A DNA stretch of 64,000 nucleotides from Phyllobacterium endophyticum. Lineage in GTDB: Bacteria > Pseudomonadota > Alphaproteobacteria > Rhizobiales > Rhizobiaceae. The notes under the pieces were generated by a model that ran no database searches, was not told the DNA's origin, and worked only from the letters and a program-made list of their open reading frames with translations. Below, piece after piece: positions 1 to 8,430 of the stretch; within the stretch, counting starts at the first letter, position 1; each line of letters begins with the position of its first letter. The DNA lies in contig NZ_PGGN01000002.1 of NCBI RefSeq assembly GCF_003010935.1, positions 248,001-312,000 on the forward strand, written 5' to 3'. A program made the translations under genes and the position numbers.

Positions 1-531
1 CAGTCTGTTCCTGATGGTCTGTACACGGCGAATGTTCCCATGACCATCAGTTATTTTGAGAATCCTTTCGAGGCTGACAAGGATTGTAACAACCCTTCGG
101 AACGAAGGGCGCAGAAAACATTCAAGGCAGCGTTCCTCTATGTGTCGAGTTGTCAGCTGAGCATAACCAGCGATATTGACTTCGGAAAGGTGCTAGACTT
201 GGACCAAGCATTGCAGGCGCAGGGTGCGTTGCGCGCCAACTGTGACAAGGAACTTCCCTATACGATCAGGATGGGTTGGGGGAATAATACCGAAAGCGGC
301 ACCGCCAACGGGCGATTCATGTCCAACGGCAAGGAGAAAGTTAAATACGAGCTGTTTCAGGACAGCCAGAGAATGCTGGTCTGGGGGGATGGACCGAATG
401 ATTTGCTGAAGGGCAAGAAGGGGACGGGAATACCGATCAGTATACCAATCTATGCGCGTGTGCCGAAACAGGCAACGCCTCCGCCGGGAACCTATACGGA
501 CAACGTGGTCGTTACGCTCGAGTATAATTGA
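1..531 (+). CDS. Spore coat protein U (SCPU) domain protein, 5' end cut by the window
   Basis: The reading frame is already open at base 1, so the gene begins outside the window; the ATG at 40 is internal. The residues before and just after it (VPDGLYTANVPMTISY) look like the closing strand of a first SCPU domain. A second domain follows and closes with PGTYTDNVVVTLEYN, the typical C-terminal GTYxDxVxVTxxY strand. Family members are secreted, immunoglobulin-like subunits, often assembled by a chaperone/usher system into surface fibres or capsule-like layers; that role is family knowledge. The usher and chaperone would lie to the left and are not visible. The domain call is fairly secure, the role is not. 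Confidence 0.75.
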   Translation, partial: QSVPDGLYTANVPMTISYFENPFEADKDCNNPSERRAQKTFKAAFLYVSSCQLSITSDIDFGKVLDLDQALQAQGALRANCDKELPYTIRMGWGNNTESGTANGRFMSNGKEKVKYELFQDSQRMLVWGDGPNDLLKGKKGTGIPISIPIYARVPKQATPPPGTYTDNVVVTLEYN

Positions 532-1378
532 TGTTGCGGCTTCAAGCGCAGGCAATCGCTGCAGCTGTCGTAACGGTCTGCACCGGCTGAAGAAAATCGG
601 TGTGCCGTATACAGAGTGGCGGGATGGCCGGTGATTGCTGCCATCCATGGGTGTAAAACCCACCGAGGGAAGCACTGCGTGAACCGTCCCGCAATCGCCC
701 TGCATGAGGCGAGGAAGCGTTGTAAATGCGTGCTAAGCTTTGGTGCGCCGCGGCAGCACTGAACAGGTCGAAGGCGCGATAGACATCTGGCGCCGACCAT
801 GTCCGGACCCGATGCAATGGCGCTGAGGGCCGCCGAAGACTTCGCCGCTTCCAAGACGATCGCTTCGGGTTCCAATGGTGTGATAAACAATAGAAAAGCA
901 AAAGGCCGGGAGCTACCCGACCTTCCTAAGCTTACCTCGACACCAGTGCCAGTACATCCGTGGTCAAAAATGGAAATAAGCTATTCGCTATGACTAGAGA
1001 TTAACTTGCCAATGCGACAGAATGATGACGCATGGCAAGAAAACTGGAAGCGCGTACGCACTACATATTCGCGCTTGAGAACAAGGTGAATGATCTAGGT
1101 AAAGACCGGGTTAACAGGCAAGGGAAAATTTGGTAAAACGCTGCCGTGATCTTTCTCCGCGACCTTTATCGCCACGCGACTGCTCCTCAAACAGGGATCA
1201 GAGGCCGGCTGTCATCGGAACCTTCCTCGATCTCGGGCATGATATGCCACTTCTCCCTGCGCCGGTGATTTCGACCCGACGAGCTCATGTCCGGGGATGA
1301 CCGGGAGAGGGGTGAGGCAGGGTAAGGATCCGCGGATGACGGGGAGATTAACCCGAGGGAATGCTGGCCCGGCGGCGC
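532..1378. other. Gene-poor gap after the SCPU gene
   Basis: About 850 bases hold no reading frame that I can defend. Short frames on both strands lack ribosome binding sites and protein-like composition. A hairpin at 902-924 could serve leftward transcription (listed separately). The remainder may be the long 3' side of the minus-strand nnr operon or decayed sequence. Confidence 0.5.
893..924 (-). terminator. Possible leftward terminator
   Basis: On the minus strand AAGGTCGGG and CCCGGCCTT form a 9-base stem with one mismatch and a 5-base loop, followed by TTGCTTTTC. It lies about 455 bases beyond the end of the small lipoprotein gene, so either the operon has a very long 3' region or an unrecognised short transcript ends here. 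Confidence 0.35.
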
Positions 1379-1822
1379 TCATGCCGGTCCGAGCAGCACG
1401 TCGGAAGGTCCTCGCATGCGCTCGCAGCGATAGCGCACTTCGTAGCGCGGATCGAGGATGAGGGTGACGTCTTGCGCGGTGCAGCGGCGTTCGGTCGATC
1501 GCAGATATTGCTCCGCAACGTCGCGGAAGACGACAGGCGGAATAGAACCGAGGCCAAGACCCTTGACAAAGCCTTGCGTGGCCGAGGCTGTGGCACCCGG
1601 TCCAATCATCAGCCTGCTTTGGCCGATATTGTCATAGATGGTGTATTTGTCACCATTGGCTGCGGTAAAATACTGGGGCGTGATACCGGCATAATTATCC
1701 TTGGCATAGCTGATGGCGGCGCATCCTGCCAAGCCGGCTAAAAGGAGAGGGGCGGTCAATCTAAGCGCCCGCGCGACGTTTGGCCATGGAAGTCCGGCTT
1801 TCGTGCTTGCTATTGCTCTCAT
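1379..1822 (-). CDS. Small putative lipoprotein
   Basis: Encodes 147 residues. The ATG at 1822 is preferred because AAGGAG stands seven bases before it and because it overlaps the stop of nnr in an ATGA junction. A hydrophobic stretch ends in a lipobox (LLAGLAGC, residues about 27-34), so the product should be lipidated and anchored in a membrane. The mature part has no family that I recognise; it carries a few Cys residues near the C-terminus. The overlap implies translational coupling to nnr, although a functional link to NAD(P)HX repair is not evident. Confidence 0.7.
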   Translation of the reverse strand: MRAIASTKAGLPWPNVARALRLTAPLLLAGLAGCAAISYAKDNYAGITPQYFTAANGDKYTIYDNIGQSRLMIGPGATASATQGFVKGLGLGSIPPVVFRDVAEQYLRSTERRCTAQDVTLILDPRYEVRYRCERMRGPSDVLLGPA

Positions 1823-3354
1823 GGTGCAACTCCTTCGTTCCTTGCGCTTTTCTCCTGCTGCCAATCATCCATCAAATCGCCGAGAACGATTGCCGTGACG
1901 GCGGGAAGGTCCTCGGCGATCAGGCCAAAGCCGAGGCTGCGGGCCGCTGCGGCGTGGATGAAGACCGCGGCGCAGGCTGCCTCGAATGGCGGCATGCCCT
2001 GTGCCATCAAGCTGGCAACGAGACCGGCGAGCACGTCGCCGGACCCCGCCGTCGCCAGGAGCGGCGTTCCATTGGTGTTGATCGCGGCGCGGCCATCCGG
2101 CGACGCGATCACCGTGTCGGCGCCCTTATAGATGATGATTGCATGCGCCCTGGCGGCGGCTTTACGCGCCCGTTCGAGCTTCGATCCTGTTTCGCTCCCG
2201 GCAATATCGGGAAACAGACGCTTGAACTCGCCTTCATGCGGCGTCAGCACGAGCCGGATTTCAGCTGTGCTGCCTGCCGCGTGGAAGAGGACGTCCGGAT
2301 GTTTCTCGAACGATGTGATGGCATCCGCATCGAATACGAGTTGTGCGGGCTGGTAGCCGAGGAGCGCCAGGGCGAACGTGCGCGCTCTTTCGCCGATGCC
2401 AAAGCCGGGCCCGAGTACGAAGGCGGAAGCTTTCCGCGTTTCAACGAAGGTCTGCAAATCCTGGTTGTGATCGCAGCGTGCGAGCATGATCGATATGAGG
2501 TGGGCAGCGTTCACGGCCAGCGCTTCCCCCGGCGACAAGACCGTCACCGCGCCTGCACCGGCTCTGGCGGCGGCCAGGGCGGAAAGCCGGGCTGCGCCGG
2601 TTGCGGTTGCACCACCGGAAAATACCGCGACGTGACCGCGCTTGTATTTATGCGTGTTGGCCTCTGGGGCCGGTAGCCGTTCGCACCACTGATGCGGCGT
2701 ATTTTCAAAACAGCGGGGCTTTATGGCGGCGAGAACGTCCTTGCGGATGCCTATATCGGCAACGACAAGCTCACCGCACAAGGTGCGTCCCGGATAGAGC
2801 AGATGGCCAGGCTTCTTGCGAAAGAAGGTGATCGTGCGGCCGGCGTGGAAGACGGGACCGAGCGGCAGGCCCGTCAGCCCGTCAAGGCCGGAGGGGATGT
2901 CGACCGCGACGCGCCGGGCCGCGGCCACATTGGCACGCCCGATCGCTTCGGCTGCTTCGCCTGTCACCGCCTTGTTCAGCCCTGCGCCGAAGAGTGCATC
3001 GACAATGACGCTGCCTGGCGTCGGCTGGAACTCCGCAATTGGCCGCGGCTGGACCGGACAATCCTGCAAGGCCATTGCAGCATCGGTCTGAGCCGCCGGT
3101 TTGCCATATGACCAGACATGGACGCTTGCGCCGCTCTCGGCAAGAAGGCGCGCGACGACATATCCATCGCCGCCGTTGTTTCCAGGTCCGCACAGGACGT
3201 GAAACGCCGAGGCGTCGCCATCGTCTGCGAGCAGACGATGAGCGATGGCCGACCCTGCATTGAGCATCAGTCCATATCCATCATATGGGCCAGCGGCGAT
3301 CGTCAGCTTGTCAGCCTTCCCCATCTCCACAGGCGTCAAGATTTCATAAGCCAT
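1819..3354 (-). CDS. nnr: Bifunctional NAD(P)H-hydrate repair enzyme (epimerase + dehydratase)
   Basis: A 511-residue fusion that repairs hydrated NADH and NADPH in the cytoplasm. The N-terminal half (about 1-215) is the YjeF_N epimerase with GPGNNGGDGY at 57-66, the nucleotide-binding loop, and VDALFGAG near 115-122. The C-terminal half (about 225-500) is the ADP/ATP-dependent dehydratase with LTPHEGEF and the late ATAGSGDVLAG signature. Length matches the usual bacterial fusion (about 500). It is the first gene of a two-gene minus-strand unit with a small lipoprotein, overlapping by four bases. The function is well supported by motifs. Confidence 0.95.
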   Translation of the reverse strand: MAYEILTPVEMGKADKLTIAAGPYDGYGLMLNAGSAIAHRLLADDGDASAFHVLCGPGNNGGDGYVVARLLAESGASVHVWSYGKPAAQTDAAMALQDCPVQPRPIAEFQPTPGSVIVDALFGAGLNKAVTGEAAEAIGRANVAAARRVAVDIPSGLDGLTGLPLGPVFHAGRTITFFRKKPGHLLYPGRTLCGELVVADIGIRKDVLAAIKPRCFENTPHQWCERLPAPEANTHKYKRGHVAVFSGGATATGAARLSALAAARAGAGAVTVLSPGEALAVNAAHLISIMLARCDHNQDLQTFVETRKASAFVLGPGFGIGERARTFALALLGYQPAQLVFDADAITSFEKHPDVLFHAAGSTAEIRLVLTPHEGEFKRLFPDIAGSETGSKLERARKAAARAHAIIIYKGADTVIASPDGRAAINTNGTPLLATAGSGDVLAGLVASLMAQGMPPFEAACAAVFIHAAAARSLGFGLIAEDLPAVTAIVLGDLMDDWQQEKSARNEGVAP

Positions 3355-3425
3355 TTAACAGCAATGCTTTCTTGCAAAAGAATCTTCCGGCCAGACTAGA
3401 GCTTTCGCACCGGCCGGGTAAGCCT

Positions 3426-3450
3426 TGAACGCAACAATGCATCCAAAGTT
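3426..3450 (+). promoter_or_regulatory. Weak EcfG-like promoter before the DUF2171 gene
   Basis: TGAAC, 16 bases, then AGTT. This has the geometry of the general-stress sigma factor EcfG (GGAAC-N16/17-cGTT) with one mismatch in each box. It sits about 40 bases before the start codon. It is weaker than the other sites of this kind in the window and may be chance. Confidence 0.25.
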
Positions 3451-3491
3451 CATTTCACGCGTTCCTGATGCGTCGCCTTTGGAGGTAAGTC

Positions 3492-3746
3492 ATGGCTGTT
3501 ACTGGCATCAAGGAACATATGGAAGTGATTGGCGCCGATGGTGTCCATATAGGCACTGTCGACCAGGTTGACGGGGCACGGATCAAGCTGACCCGCAAGG
3601 ATAGCGGCGAGGGCTCGCACAGGGGTCATCACCACTATATCTCGACGTCGCTCGTGGCAGAAGTGGAAGGCGACCGGGTTCGCTTGTCAGCCAATTCCGA
3701 CGTGGCGGTGATGTTCGAGGAAGAGGAAGAACCGGGCAAAACGTAA
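3492..3746 (+). CDS. DUF2171-type small protein
   Basis: Encodes 84 residues, started by an ATG with TGGAGG eight bases upstream. The sequence (AVTGIKEHMEVIGADGVHIG, then TVDQVDGARIKLTR and a final acidic EEEEE tail) fits the DUF2171 family: small PRC-barrel-like proteins of soil alphaproteobacteria with no fixed function. The conserved pattern is 'GxHVGTVDxVxGxxIKLT'. A weak general-stress-like promoter stands upstream. It is monocistronic. Confidence 0.8.
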   Translation: MAVTGIKEHMEVIGADGVHIGTVDQVDGARIKLTRKDSGEGSHRGHHHYISTSLVAEVEGDRVRLSANSDVAVMFEEEEEPGKT

Positions 3747-3769
3747 CGGCGCGCCTGCCGCGGTTCCTG

Positions 3770-4123
3770 TCAGACAGCACCCAGTCTTACCAGGACAGAA
3801 CGGGGAATCCCGTAGTGCCTGACAGCGTCGTCATGGTTGCGCAGGCCGCATAGTTCACGCTGGATGAAATAGGCGTGGACCGCTCGAGCGGCCGCCTTCA
3901 GGTGCGCGGTACGCTCCGCTTCCGGAGCCGCACCGAGTTTCTCCAAAGTCTGTTCGACTTTTTCCCCGGCACGCCCGAGGGCGGCGGCCATCTCGGCCAT
4001 GATTTCCATGTCAAGCGCGTTGGGGGGACTGGTGCCGGCGGAATTGCTGGAAATGTTTCGCGGAGGTCTGACGGACATTGGCTGACTACGACTGCTTAAA
4101 ACCGGTGGAGGCGATTCGATCAT
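3770..4123 (-). CDS. Small conserved alpha-helical protein of unknown function
   Basis: The C-terminal ~90 residues look like a real protein: NALDMEIMAEMAAALGRAGEKV, then an AEAERTAHLKAAARAVHAYFIQRELCG helix and a closing YGIPRSVLVRLGAV. The start is uncertain. ATGs stand at 4138, 4123 and 4078 and none has a strong ribosome site; the coding signal is clear only from about 4078. Upstream of that the frame merely shadows the opposite proline-rich gene. No function can be assigned; the helical, charged character would fit a small cytoplasmic protein. Confidence 0.6.
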   Translation of the reverse strand: MIESPPPVLSSRSQPMSVRPPRNISSNSAGTSPPNALDMEIMAEMAAALGRAGEKVEQTLEKLGAAPEAERTAHLKAAARAVHAYFIQRELCGLRNHDDAVRHYGIPRSVLVRLGAV

Positions 4124-4150
4124 AATCGCCAAGCTCATGCAAGAAGCGGC

Positions 4151-4175
4151 GGAACATTCGGTGGCGCGCGGGATT
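4151..4175 (+). promoter_or_regulatory. Possible EcfG-like promoter before the proline-rich gene
   Basis: GGAAC, 16 bases, then GATT. The -35 box is perfect and the -10 box differs from the GGTT seen at three other sites by one base. It ends 27 bases before the ATG at 4202, a sensible spacing. Confidence 0.35.
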
Positions 4176-4201
4176 AAACCTTGATGCAAGGAGGAACCGA
4201 A

Positions 4202-4411
4202 ATGGGCGATCCAGTACCAATCCCGGAACCCGGACCCGGCACCAACCGGCCGGGCGATCCTGCTCCCACGCCGCGGCCCGAGGAATTGCCACCCGAGCCC
4301 AACCCGATGCCCGGCGAGATACCCGTGGAGGAGCCGCCACCAGACCGGCTCCCGGACGAGATGCCGGTGCCGAATCCGGACGAGGTGCGCGAGCCGCCGA
4401 AGCACGTCTGA
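4202..4411 (+). CDS. Small proline-rich, acidic protein
   Basis: Encodes 69 residues. The start at 4202 has CAAGGAGG seven bases upstream, one of the best ribosome sites in the window; an upstream ATG at 4181 has none. About a third of the residues are proline, with Glu and Asp (GDPVPIPEPGPG, PEELPPEPNPMPGEIPVEEP). There is no signal peptide or membrane segment. Such composition suggests an extended, disordered protein. A possible stress-type promoter precedes it. The function is unknown. Confidence 0.6.
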   Translation: MGDPVPIPEPGPGTNRPGDPAPTPRPEELPPEPNPMPGEIPVEEPPPDRLPDEMPVPNPDEVREPPKHV

Positions 4412-4445
4412 ACCGAGCGCCACGCGCCTCTATCGCGGCGCCACG

Positions 4446-4880
4446 CTACTGGTTCGACCGGCCCGAGCCTCCCATATAGTTGCGACCGCGTTGCGGGATA
4501 TAGATCGGGTCTCCGCCAGGCGTGCGCTCCCTCACTCTGTCGGTCCGCTCCCGTGACCTGTCGGAACGCTCGATCCGGGCCTGCTGGCGGCGCCAATCGT
4601 CCCGGCGCTCCGAACCTTCGCGCCAGTCACTGCGACGGCGCCAATAATCCCGGCGATCGTCGTAGCGGCGATAACGCCGGTCGTAGCGCGGGCCATCATA
4701 GAACCCGCTATAGATCGTGGTGCCGTAATAACCGCCATAGCCACCATAGCCGCCATACGTGCCGTACCCGCCGTAACCACCATAACCACCGTAATAGGGA
4801 CCGGTGGTCTCGACGCACCCGGAAACCGACAGGCCGGACAGGCCAATTACTGCGGCAACGAGCAAAGATTTTATCGACAT
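4446..4880 (-). CDS. Gly/Tyr-rich lipoprotein with an Arg/Asp-rich tail
   Basis: Encodes 144 residues. The ATG at 4880 has GGAGGAAGG upstream. A signal sequence (MSIKSLLVAAVIGLSGLSVS) ends in a GC lipobox. Next comes a YGGYGGYGGYG segment of imperfect GGY repeats (about residues 30-50), then an Arg/Asp/Tyr-rich stretch of alternating charge and a Pro/Gly tail. This is typical of small envelope lipoproteins of rhizobia that are strongly made under stress or in stationary phase. A perfect EcfG-type promoter upstream (4925-4949) supports stress control. No enzymatic domain is seen. Confidence 0.7.
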   Translation of the reverse strand: MSIKSLLVAAVIGLSGLSVSGCVETTGPYYGGYGGYGGYGTYGGYGGYGGYYGTTIYSGFYDGPRYDRRYRRYDDRRDYWRRRSDWREGSERRDDWRRQQARIERSDRSRERTDRVRERTPGGDPIYIPQRGRNYMGGSGRSNQ

Positions 4881-4924
4881 GATACCTTCCTCCCGGCTGT
4901 TGATATCAACCGCTATCACCGTTG

Positions 4925-4949
4925 AACCAATGCACAATAAAAAGGTTCC
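4925..4949 (-). promoter_or_regulatory. EcfG-type general-stress promoter
   Basis: On the minus strand GGAAC is followed by exactly 16 bases and GGTT, matching the alphaproteobacterial EcfG/RpoE2 consensus (GGAAC-N16/17-cGTT). It points at the Gly/Tyr-rich lipoprotein gene, whose start is 45 bases further on. Confidence 0.6.
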
Positions 4950-5221
4950 AGCGGCTACATTGATGACAAAGAAGATCGGCAGGGAAGACGAGAAGTCAAC
5001 CGGCGCTTGAAAAGCGAAGGGCCTGATCGTTGTGATGCTGTTTGGCTAAGTTGCACATTCACATCTGATCGGATGTGACGTCATCGGCATTTAATTGGAG
5101 TTCAAGCACATCGCAGACACTCTTGATTCACCAAGGACAACCTGAGGTTTCTGTTGTTGCAGGAATCGCTCCATTCGTGCCACTTTCACGAGTATCGTCA
5201 CCGGGGGTCGACAGGCATATC

Positions 5222-5713
5222 ATGATGACATTGATCTTGGCACTTCTGATCGGGATCGTCGCTGGCCTGCGCACGATGACTGCCCCAGCGGCCATCAGTT
5301 GGGCCGCATATCTCGGGTGGCTGAACCTGGGCGACAGCTGGCTCGCCTTTCTTGGCTATGCCTTCACACCGTGGATATTGACCATTCTCGCCATCGGTGA
5401 ACTTTTTGCCGATCAACTGCCATCGACGCCCAGCCGCAAGGTGCCGATGCAATTCGGCGCCCGCGTATTTATGGGAGCACTGTGCGGTGGGGCGATCGGT
5501 ATCGGTGGCGGCTCAGTCATCGGCGGATTCATCGCGGGAATAATTGGCGCGGTCATCGGGACGTATGGAGGCGCGGAGATCCGCGAGCGCCTTGCTGCAA
5601 GGTTCGGCAAAGACTTGCCAGCGGCGCTGATCGAGGACGTCGTGGCTATCGCCGGCGCCTTGCTGATCGTTGCCGCTTTGCCGTTAGGCGAGGGTGCGTT
5701 GAGTTTAGTTTGA
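5222..5713 (+). CDS. DUF4126 family membrane protein
   Basis: Encodes 163 residues from the ATG at 5222; an upstream in-frame ATG at 5075 would add a non-hydrophobic leader with little support. The protein is almost wholly hydrophobic, with about four membrane segments (LILALLIGIVAGLRTMTAPA, WLAFLGYAFTPWILTILAIG, the Gly-rich GGGSVIGGFIAGIIGAVIGT and IEDVVAIAGALLIVAALPL). The AGLRTMTAPA motif at the end of helix 1 is characteristic of DUF4126. It sits in the inner membrane; the role is unknown. No clear ribosome site is visible. Confidence 0.75.
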   Translation: MMTLILALLIGIVAGLRTMTAPAAISWAAYLGWLNLGDSWLAFLGYAFTPWILTILAIGELFADQLPSTPSRKVPMQFGARVFMGALCGGAIGIGGGSVIGGFIAGIIGAVIGTYGGAEIRERLAARFGKDLPAALIEDVVAIAGALLIVAALPLGEGALSLV

Positions 5714-5789
5714 TCTTCACACAGCCGGATCGTCGGTGAACGTTCGGGCCTATAGACGCCGGGGTCAGCTTCCCGGCTAGATGAACAAG

Positions 5790-5864
5790 TGGCTCCCCGG
5801 GCCGGATTCGAACCAGCGACCGATCGGTTAACAGCCGATTGCTCTACCACTGAGCTACCGGGGA
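5790..5864 (-). tRNA. tRNA-Asn (GTT)
   Basis: The minus strand reads TCCCCGG-TAGCTCAGTGGTAGAGC and continues through an anticodon loop CTGTTAA to GGTTCGAATCC and the matching acceptor CCGGGGA-GCCA. All four stems pair, the anticodon is GTT, and CCA is encoded (5790-5792). The length is 75 bases. It stands alone between two plus-strand genes. Confidence 0.97.
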
Positions 5865-6026
5865 ACAGCTGCTTATTCATCAGCGAAGTGGCCTATAGCA
5901 AAAGGGTTTCCCTTTTGCAAAGGACCATTTCGATTTTTTTCCTCTTATGTGCATAACAGGCCGATGACATGAGGCAAAACCGTTCCTACATCGGGTTTTG
6001 ATGCCGACAAGCAAAAGAGAAGATAT

Positions 6027-6347
6027 TTGTCAGAAGACCCCACCCATAAGGAAAGCCAGGCCAACAAGGCGCATCACAGCCACAAGAAGCGGCGCCATAT
6101 GCGCATCTTCGGCCGTCACGTGCCGGTGCCGCAGTCGGTGGCAATGCGCCGCACGCTGGGCGGCGTGTTGATCGCGGGCGGTGCCTTGGGGTTCCTGCCT
6201 GTCCTGGGCTTCTGGATGGTTCCGCTCGGGTTGGTTGTCCTCTCGCAGGATTCCGCGCTCGTCAGGCGCAAGCGTCGCCAGATAGAGGTGAAGCTCGGCC
6301 GCCGCTGGAAGAGCGGATGGTTCAATTCCGACAAGGACAAGATCTAA
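6027..6347 (+). CDS. Small conserved membrane protein
   Basis: The reading frame gives 106 residues from a TTG at 6027, or 86 from the ATG at 6087. The TTG has a purine-rich AAGAGAAGA upstream and would add a Lys/His-rich leader. The core is one hydrophobic hairpin (LGGVLIAGGALGFLPVLGFWMVPLGLVVLS) followed by a basic tail (RRKRRQIEVKLGRRWKSGW). This arrangement, two short membrane spans with a Gly-Phe-Leu-Pro turn, recurs in rhizobial hypothetical proteins and resembles the PGPGW group. The function is unknown. Confidence 0.7.
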   Translation: MSEDPTHKESQANKAHHSHKKRRHMRIFGRHVPVPQSVAMRRTLGGVLIAGGALGFLPVLGFWMVPLGLVVLSQDSALVRRKRRQIEVKLGRRWKSGWFNSDKDKI

Positions 6348-6395
6348 GCCGGCGTCATTGCAGGCGGGTGCCCGTTCTTCGGCTCGTTCCCGATC

Positions 6396-8333
6396 CTAGT
6401 TCGCCAAGGCTTTGGCGATGTGAGATGCCAGATCGGCCTGGGTATAGGGTTTTGCCAGCCGGGGGATATCGATATCCATGCCCGGGGGCAAATCCGCGTA
6501 GCCTGTTGCAATCAGGACAGGAAGGCCCGGCTTCAACAATCTCGCTGCCTTGGCAAGTTCCGCACCGGTCATCTTCGGCATGGAATAGTCGGTGATGAGA
6601 AGGTCGACTTCCTCTCCAGCTTCCAGGATTTCCAGTGCGTCCTTCCCGGAATGGGCTTCGATTACCTCGTGACCCAGATCCTCCAGCATATCGACGGTGC
6701 TCATGGCGATCAGAGCGTCATCGTCCACCATCAATATCCTGAACTTTGCCTCCACGATCTCGGGGCTGACCTCAACTCCGGGGTTCGCACTGCTCTTCGA
6801 ACCTGTGCTGACAGGCAACCATAACTCCGCTTTTGTCCCGGCTCCCGTAGAACTCGATAACCTGAGCGCGCCCTTGAGCTGGACCGCGAGACCGTGGATC
6901 ATGGATAGACCGAGGCCGGTCCCTTTTCCAAGTTCCTTCGTCGAGAAGAAAGGATCAATGGCCCTTTCAAGCGTCTCAGGCGTCATGCCCTGACCGTTGT
7001 CACGCACCGACATGACAACGTAGGTTCCCGCGGTCAGGTCCTGTGTCGACGCAGCCACTTCCATTTTCTGAAGCCCAATGCCGATTTCTCCACTCTTTGA
7101 AATCGCGTCGCGTGAATTGACGACCAGATTGAGGAGAGCAAGTTCTATCTGATTGGCATCGGCCAGAACGGGTGGCAGGGCAGCTGGCAGGTCGTAGTTC
7201 AACTGAATGTTGGAGCCGACAGATCGCCTGAGCAGGTCATTCATTCCCCTGACAAGTTCGATAAGATCGACCGGCTCGACCTTCAGGTCCTGCCGCCGGG
7301 CAAACGCCAGCAATCTCTGGGTCAGTGCCGCTCCCCTTTGTGCACCCTTCAATGCGCCATCGATCAGCCGGGTCGCTTTCGGATCATTCATGCAATGCTT
7401 GCGCAACAGGTCGAGATTGCCCAGCACTGCCATCAGCAGATTGTTGAAATCGTGCGCAACGCCGCCTGTGAGGTGGCCTATGGCCTCCATCTTCTGCGCC
7501 TGTCTCAGCTGTTCCTCGGCGATCTCGCGCTGCTTCACCTGCGCAAGAAGCGATTGGTGGGCATCGTGGAGTTCCAGCGTGCGCTCGACAACGCGATCCT
7601 CAAGTGTGCCGTTAAGTTCGATGAGCTCTTTTTCAGCGATCTTACGTGCCGTTATATCAGATGAAACACCAACGAGCCTTGAAACATTGCCATGCCGGTC
7701 GCGTACGGCCCGTCCCCTGAACTCCGCCCAATGCGGACTTGAATCCTGCCAGATGGTGCGGCACTCGAGTTCGAAGTCCTCGCCGCTCGAGATTGCCTTG
7801 TCTATGAGCGATTGCATTGTGCCGCGATCATCCGGATGGATGGTGCCGAGCAGTTCGGTGTCGGTGAAACTGTCGTCCGGGTTCCTGCCGAATACCGCCT
7901 TGCAAACATCCGATGTCACGAGCACTCCGGTGGCAAGGTCATATTCCCAGGAGCCAAGCCGCCCGGCCCGCAGGGCTGTCTGCAGCCGGCGCTCGCCCTC
8001 ACTCAGTTCTTCCATTCTACCCAGGGCTTCATATTGTCGGGCCCTTGCCCGACGAGCGGTCTTCGCAATGCTGATGAAGCTGGTGGCGTGGAACGGGCGC
8101 TCAAAGAACGTCACGTTGCGCAATATCTCGGACACTCTCGCCGCTGCCGGGTTGCGCTCCGGTCCGCCGCCGCGCTGTGTCAGAACGATAAACGGCAGGT
8201 CCGACCAGCTGGGCTGATGTTCCACCCACGCGGAAAGGGGCTTGAGATCGGCATGGCGAATTGCTTCCTCCGTTGTTACGACGAAAGTGACGCGTTCGCC
8301 GAGGGCGCGGCAAAGACTTTCCAGATCCGGCAT
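6396..8333 (-). CDS. PAS-containing hybrid sensor histidine kinase
   Basis: At least 645 residues, counted from the first ATG at 8333. The order is a degenerate receiver-like N-terminal domain (1-95), a PAS domain with PAC (about 120-230), a coiled linker, a HisKA domain with GGVAHDFNNLL (His 294), an HATPase with NLVVNSRDAI, VRDNGQGM and GKGTGLGLS, and a C-terminal receiver with VDDD and the phospho-accepting Asp 582 in LLITDYSMP. There is no membrane segment, so it is cytoplasmic. Coding sense continues upstream of 8333 in the same frame to about 8438, where it overlaps the end of the KaiC-like gene, but no ATG, GTG or TTG is available there; see findings. It is co-transcribed with the KaiC-like ATPase. 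Confidence 0.93.
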   Translation of the reverse strand: MPDLESLCRALGERVTFVVTTEEAIRHADLKPLSAWVEHQPSWSDLPFIVLTQRGGGPERNPAAARVSEILRNVTFFERPFHATSFISIAKTARRARARQYEALGRMEELSEGERRLQTALRAGRLGSWEYDLATGVLVTSDVCKAVFGRNPDDSFTDTELLGTIHPDDRGTMQSLIDKAISSGEDFELECRTIWQDSSPHWAEFRGRAVRDRHGNVSRLVGVSSDITARKIAEKELIELNGTLEDRVVERTLELHDAHQSLLAQVKQREIAEEQLRQAQKMEAIGHLTGGVAHDFNNLLMAVLGNLDLLRKHCMNDPKATRLIDGALKGAQRGAALTQRLLAFARRQDLKVEPVDLIELVRGMNDLLRRSVGSNIQLNYDLPAALPPVLADANQIELALLNLVVNSRDAISKSGEIGIGLQKMEVAASTQDLTAGTYVVMSVRDNGQGMTPETLERAIDPFFSTKELGKGTGLGLSMIHGLAVQLKGALRLSSSTGAGTKAELWLPVSTGSKSSANPGVEVSPEIVEAKFRILMVDDDALIAMSTVDMLEDLGHEVIEAHSGKDALEILEAGEEVDLLITDYSMPKMTGAELAKAARLLKPGLPVLIATGYADLPPGMDIDIPRLAKPYTQADLASHIAKALAN

Positions 8334-8430
8334 GATCTCGGAGGCAATCTCGGCCTCCCGGAGAATCGAGACGGCAACCGCCGCGTCCCTGCCGCCAGGC
8401 GCATAGATAAGTGCAGCTTTGTTTATGCTC

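Noticed and set aside
5898-5918. Perfect 9-base hairpin GCAAAAGGG/CCCTTTTGC near tRNA-Asn as a terminator
   Set aside because: It lies upstream of the tRNA on its strand and is not followed by a T-run on either strand; it may be a protein site but there is no further support.
7207-8217. A 336-residue plus-strand frame opposite the hybrid kinase
   Set aside because: Ser/Arg-rich shadow of the kinase gene, which has intact domains on the other strand.
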